Shown here in pieces: positions 21,086-22,363 of a stretch of 22,363 bases of DNA (positions are counted from its first letter, which is position 1; each line of letters begins with the position of its first letter). The translations under genes and the position numbers were made by a program. This stretch comes from Firmicutes bacterium UBA5388 (lineage in GTDB: Bacteria > Bacillota > UBA4882 > UBA10575): positions 51,359 through 73,721 of the forward strand of contig DHOO01000072.1 of the NCBI GenBank assembly GCA_002409975.1, written 5' to 3'. The notes below the pieces were generated by a model that was not told the origin of the DNA, made no database searches, and was given only the letters and a program-made list of their open reading frames with translations.

Positions 21086-22195
21086 GTGAAAAAATTTAAT
21101 GAGCTTGCAAGAAAAGAAGATTATCCTCAAGAGAGTAGTAATATCCCTAGGTCAAAACCACGGTATTCAGAGAATGAAAATGAGATGATTTACGAAAATT
21201 GGTGGAATCCAAAACTACGAAAAGACCTTTCCCAACGATTTGGGAGGAAAATATCAGCTTTAAGAAGCCAGTTTTGTCGGATTCTTAAAGAAAAAGGGAT
21301 CTCCAACACGGATTATTACAAATTTATGAGGGCAAAGTACCAGACCCATACCCCTAAAGAGATTTTAGCAGATGATGAAGACCAACTAATCTTAGAAATT
21401 TTTGCAAAACATCAGGTTTTGGGTGGTACAAGAAACGAAGCCTGCTTTGAATTACAACGGTTAATGAAGAGGAAGATTAGTGAAGCGGCGTTGAAACTTC
21501 GTTTTTACCGCTTGGTTCAGAAGCGCAGCCTGAGTGAGGATGAGATTAACAGCTTAGGACGGGATGTGCTTAAACGTTCTGGAGTAAAAATCCCAGAAGC
21601 GCCTCTTTTGAATGGTAAAGAAATTCCATCAATCGGTTTAGATAAAGCAAGTATTGGTAAAGAAAAGAAAATGTCTAAAATAGCAACTACTGATGAGCAA
21701 CCTGTAGTTTCAGCTGAAAGTGACAAGAAAAAGAGCGCTCCCCTACATAGTTTTGCCCCAGAAAGTGAAGAACGAAAATCTACTTTTCTGTATCAACTAG
21801 CTCATTTACCCGAAGCTTTACAGCAATTGGAAGAAAGAGTAGGTTTTCTAGAAGACTCTCAAAAACGTCAGTTAGACCTTAGGGGTTTTATTGAGCACCT
21901 TTTGGCGGTAGAACGCGATCTGAAACAAGAAGAAAAGTTCCTTAAGGAAATAGACCGACTGGTAGCTGAAAATCAAGCGCTCGAAGAGAAATATGAGAAA
22001 GAACATGAGCGTTTAGCCAAAAGAGAGAAGGAGTTAACAGAGATCTATGAGTTATTAAATGGCGCTCTAAATGATTTCATGCATTTAGAGAGTGTTGCAA
22101 AATTGGCTTCGCTCGGGGATTTCATTCATAGAATGGAGATTACTGTCGACCAATTTGGTAACGTAATGAAGAGTAGAAGAATACAAGGAGCCTAA
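21086..22195 (+). CDS. Myb/SANT-like DNA-binding protein with coiled-coil C-terminus, RsfA-like
   Basis: A 369-residue putative transcription regulator. Two Myb-like helical repeats are seen near the N-terminus: YSENENEMIYENWWNPKLRK continuing to ALRSQFCRILKEKG (about residues 27-75), and ADDEDQLILEIFAKHQVLGG continuing to AALKLRFYRLVQKR (about 92-145). The second resembles the Myb domain of the Bacillus prespore regulator RsfA. A variable Ser/Lys-rich linker (about 175-225) is followed by a charged coiled coil (about 260-335, including EKYEKEHERLAKREKELTEI) and a conserved-looking tail LASLGDFIHRMEITVDQFG. The frame opens at an ATG at 21050, but GGAGGGA at 21074-21080 points to the GTG at 21086. 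The RsfA relationship is tentative; sporulation regulation is an inference. Confidence 0.65.
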   Translation: MKKFNELARKEDYPQESSNIPRSKPRYSENENEMIYENWWNPKLRKDLSQRFGRKISALRSQFCRILKEKGISNTDYYKFMRAKYQTHTPKEILADDEDQLILEIFAKHQVLGGTRNEACFELQRLMKRKISEAALKLRFYRLVQKRSLSEDEINSLGRDVLKRSGVKIPEAPLLNGKEIPSIGLDKASIGKEKKMSKIATTDEQPVVSAESDKKKSAPLHSFAPESEERKSTFLYQLAHLPEALQQLEERVGFLEDSQKRQLDLRGFIEHLLAVERDLKQEEKFLKEIDRLVAENQALEEKYEKEHERLAKREKELTEIYELLNGALNDFMHLESVAKLASLGDFIHRMEITVDQFGNVMKSRRIQGA

Positions 22196-22231
22196 ATAGA
22201 CAAACAAGATGCGCGTTTTATTTTAGTATAT

Positions 22232-22248
22232 TCGCAGCATTTCTGCGA
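22232..22248 (+). other. Stem-loop downstream of the Myb-like gene
   Basis: TCGCAG pairs with CTGCGA around CATTT, 37 bases past the stop. It is followed by TTGGGGAGG rather than a T run, so terminator activity is uncertain. Confidence 0.35.
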
Positions 22249-22292
22249 TTGGGGAGGAAGATTATAGGCGGGAAAAAATTGTATTGTGAGCA

Positions 22293-22321
22293 TTGACACA
22301 GTGTAATTCCAATGCTATAAT
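22293..22321 (+). promoter_or_regulatory. Perfect consensus sigma-A promoter of a tRNA gene
   Basis: TTGACA (22293-22298), a 17-base spacer and TATAAT (22316-22321), with an extended -10 TGC. It is consensus at all 12 hexamer positions and lies 20 bases before the tRNA 5' end, as expected for a strongly expressed stable RNA. Confidence 0.92.
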
Positions 22322-22341
22322 TAGATTTGCCTTCAAACTTT

Positions 22342-22363
22342 CGGGCCGTAGCGCAGCTTGGTA
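22342..22363 (+). tRNA. 5' end of a tRNA gene, probably tRNA-Pro (cut by the window end)
   Basis: CGGGCCGTAGCGCAGCTTGG followed by TA has the layout of an acceptor 5' strand, T8/A9-type TA, then a D-arm GCGC-AGCTTGGTA. The C at position 1 with GGG and a GCGCAGCTTGGTAG D-arm is typical of bacterial tRNA-Pro. The anticodon lies outside the window, so identity is inferred. Confidence 0.75.

Noticed and set aside
1..22363. CRISPR arrays, prophage, transposase or toxin-antitoxin modules
   Set aside because: There are no regularly spaced direct repeats, no integrase, transposase or phage-like proteins, and no recognisable toxin-antitoxin pair.

Overview
The window looks like the chromosome of an anaerobic, low-to-moderate-GC Bacillota, most likely a Clostridia or Peptococcia-type lineage. 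The evidence is the conserved yicC-mihF-remA-gmk-rpoZ-priA-def-fmt-zinc protease-rsmB gene order, strong AGGAGG-type ribosome binding sites, several TTG/GTG starts, an ECF sigma factor/anti-sigma pair, and a SAM-I riboswitch in front of sulfide-dependent homocysteine genes. No species can be named from the sequence alone.

Layout. 1-2440: a UDPGP-family sugar nucleotidyltransferase (+) and a flavin reductase-like protein (-) converge on a shared terminator. Each is preceded, in the same orientation, by a copy of a short AT-rich dispersed repeat. 2450-5430 (all -): htrA, an ECF sigma factor, its membrane anti-sigma factor and an unrecognised small gene. htrA carries an ECF-type promoter (GGGAAC-N16-CGTT), while the sigma gene has a housekeeping-type promoter. 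5636-14356 (+): the core information-processing cluster covers RNA turnover (yicC), a nucleoid protein (mihF), remA, gmk, rpoZ, the replication-restart helicase priA, def and fmt, a membrane zinc protease, and rsmB. coaBC, often found between rpoZ and priA, is absent; a 37-codon small ORF sits there instead.

14383-20777 (+): amino-acid metabolism. ilvE ends at a strong terminator and is followed by thrB. A SAM-I riboswitch with a complete terminator/antiterminator then controls four tightly packed genes: a DUF39 (COG1900) protein, a NIL-domain/2x[4Fe-4S] ferredoxin, a UPF0280 (COG2122) ApbE-like protein and a zinc-type homocysteine S-methyltransferase. The first three families are those implicated in making homocysteine directly from aspartate semialdehyde and sulfide in methanogens and other anaerobes. 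The fourth would methylate homocysteine to methionine, so the operon reads as a compact SAM-repressed methionine route that bypasses activated homoserine. thrB next door would draw on the homoserine branch for threonine.

20556-22363: a 530-base gap holds two terminators (bracketing a possible small RNA), another end of the dispersed repeat and a perfect FNR/CRP-type palindrome. It is followed by a Myb/SANT-like coiled-coil protein resembling sporulation regulator RsfA, and the first 22 bases of a tRNA gene (probably tRNA-Pro) behind a perfect consensus promoter.

The points most worth following up are the homocysteine operon and its unusual methyltransferase C-terminus, the sigma factor-htrA circuit, the dispersed repeat family, and the unexplained 20.6-21.0 kb intergenic region.
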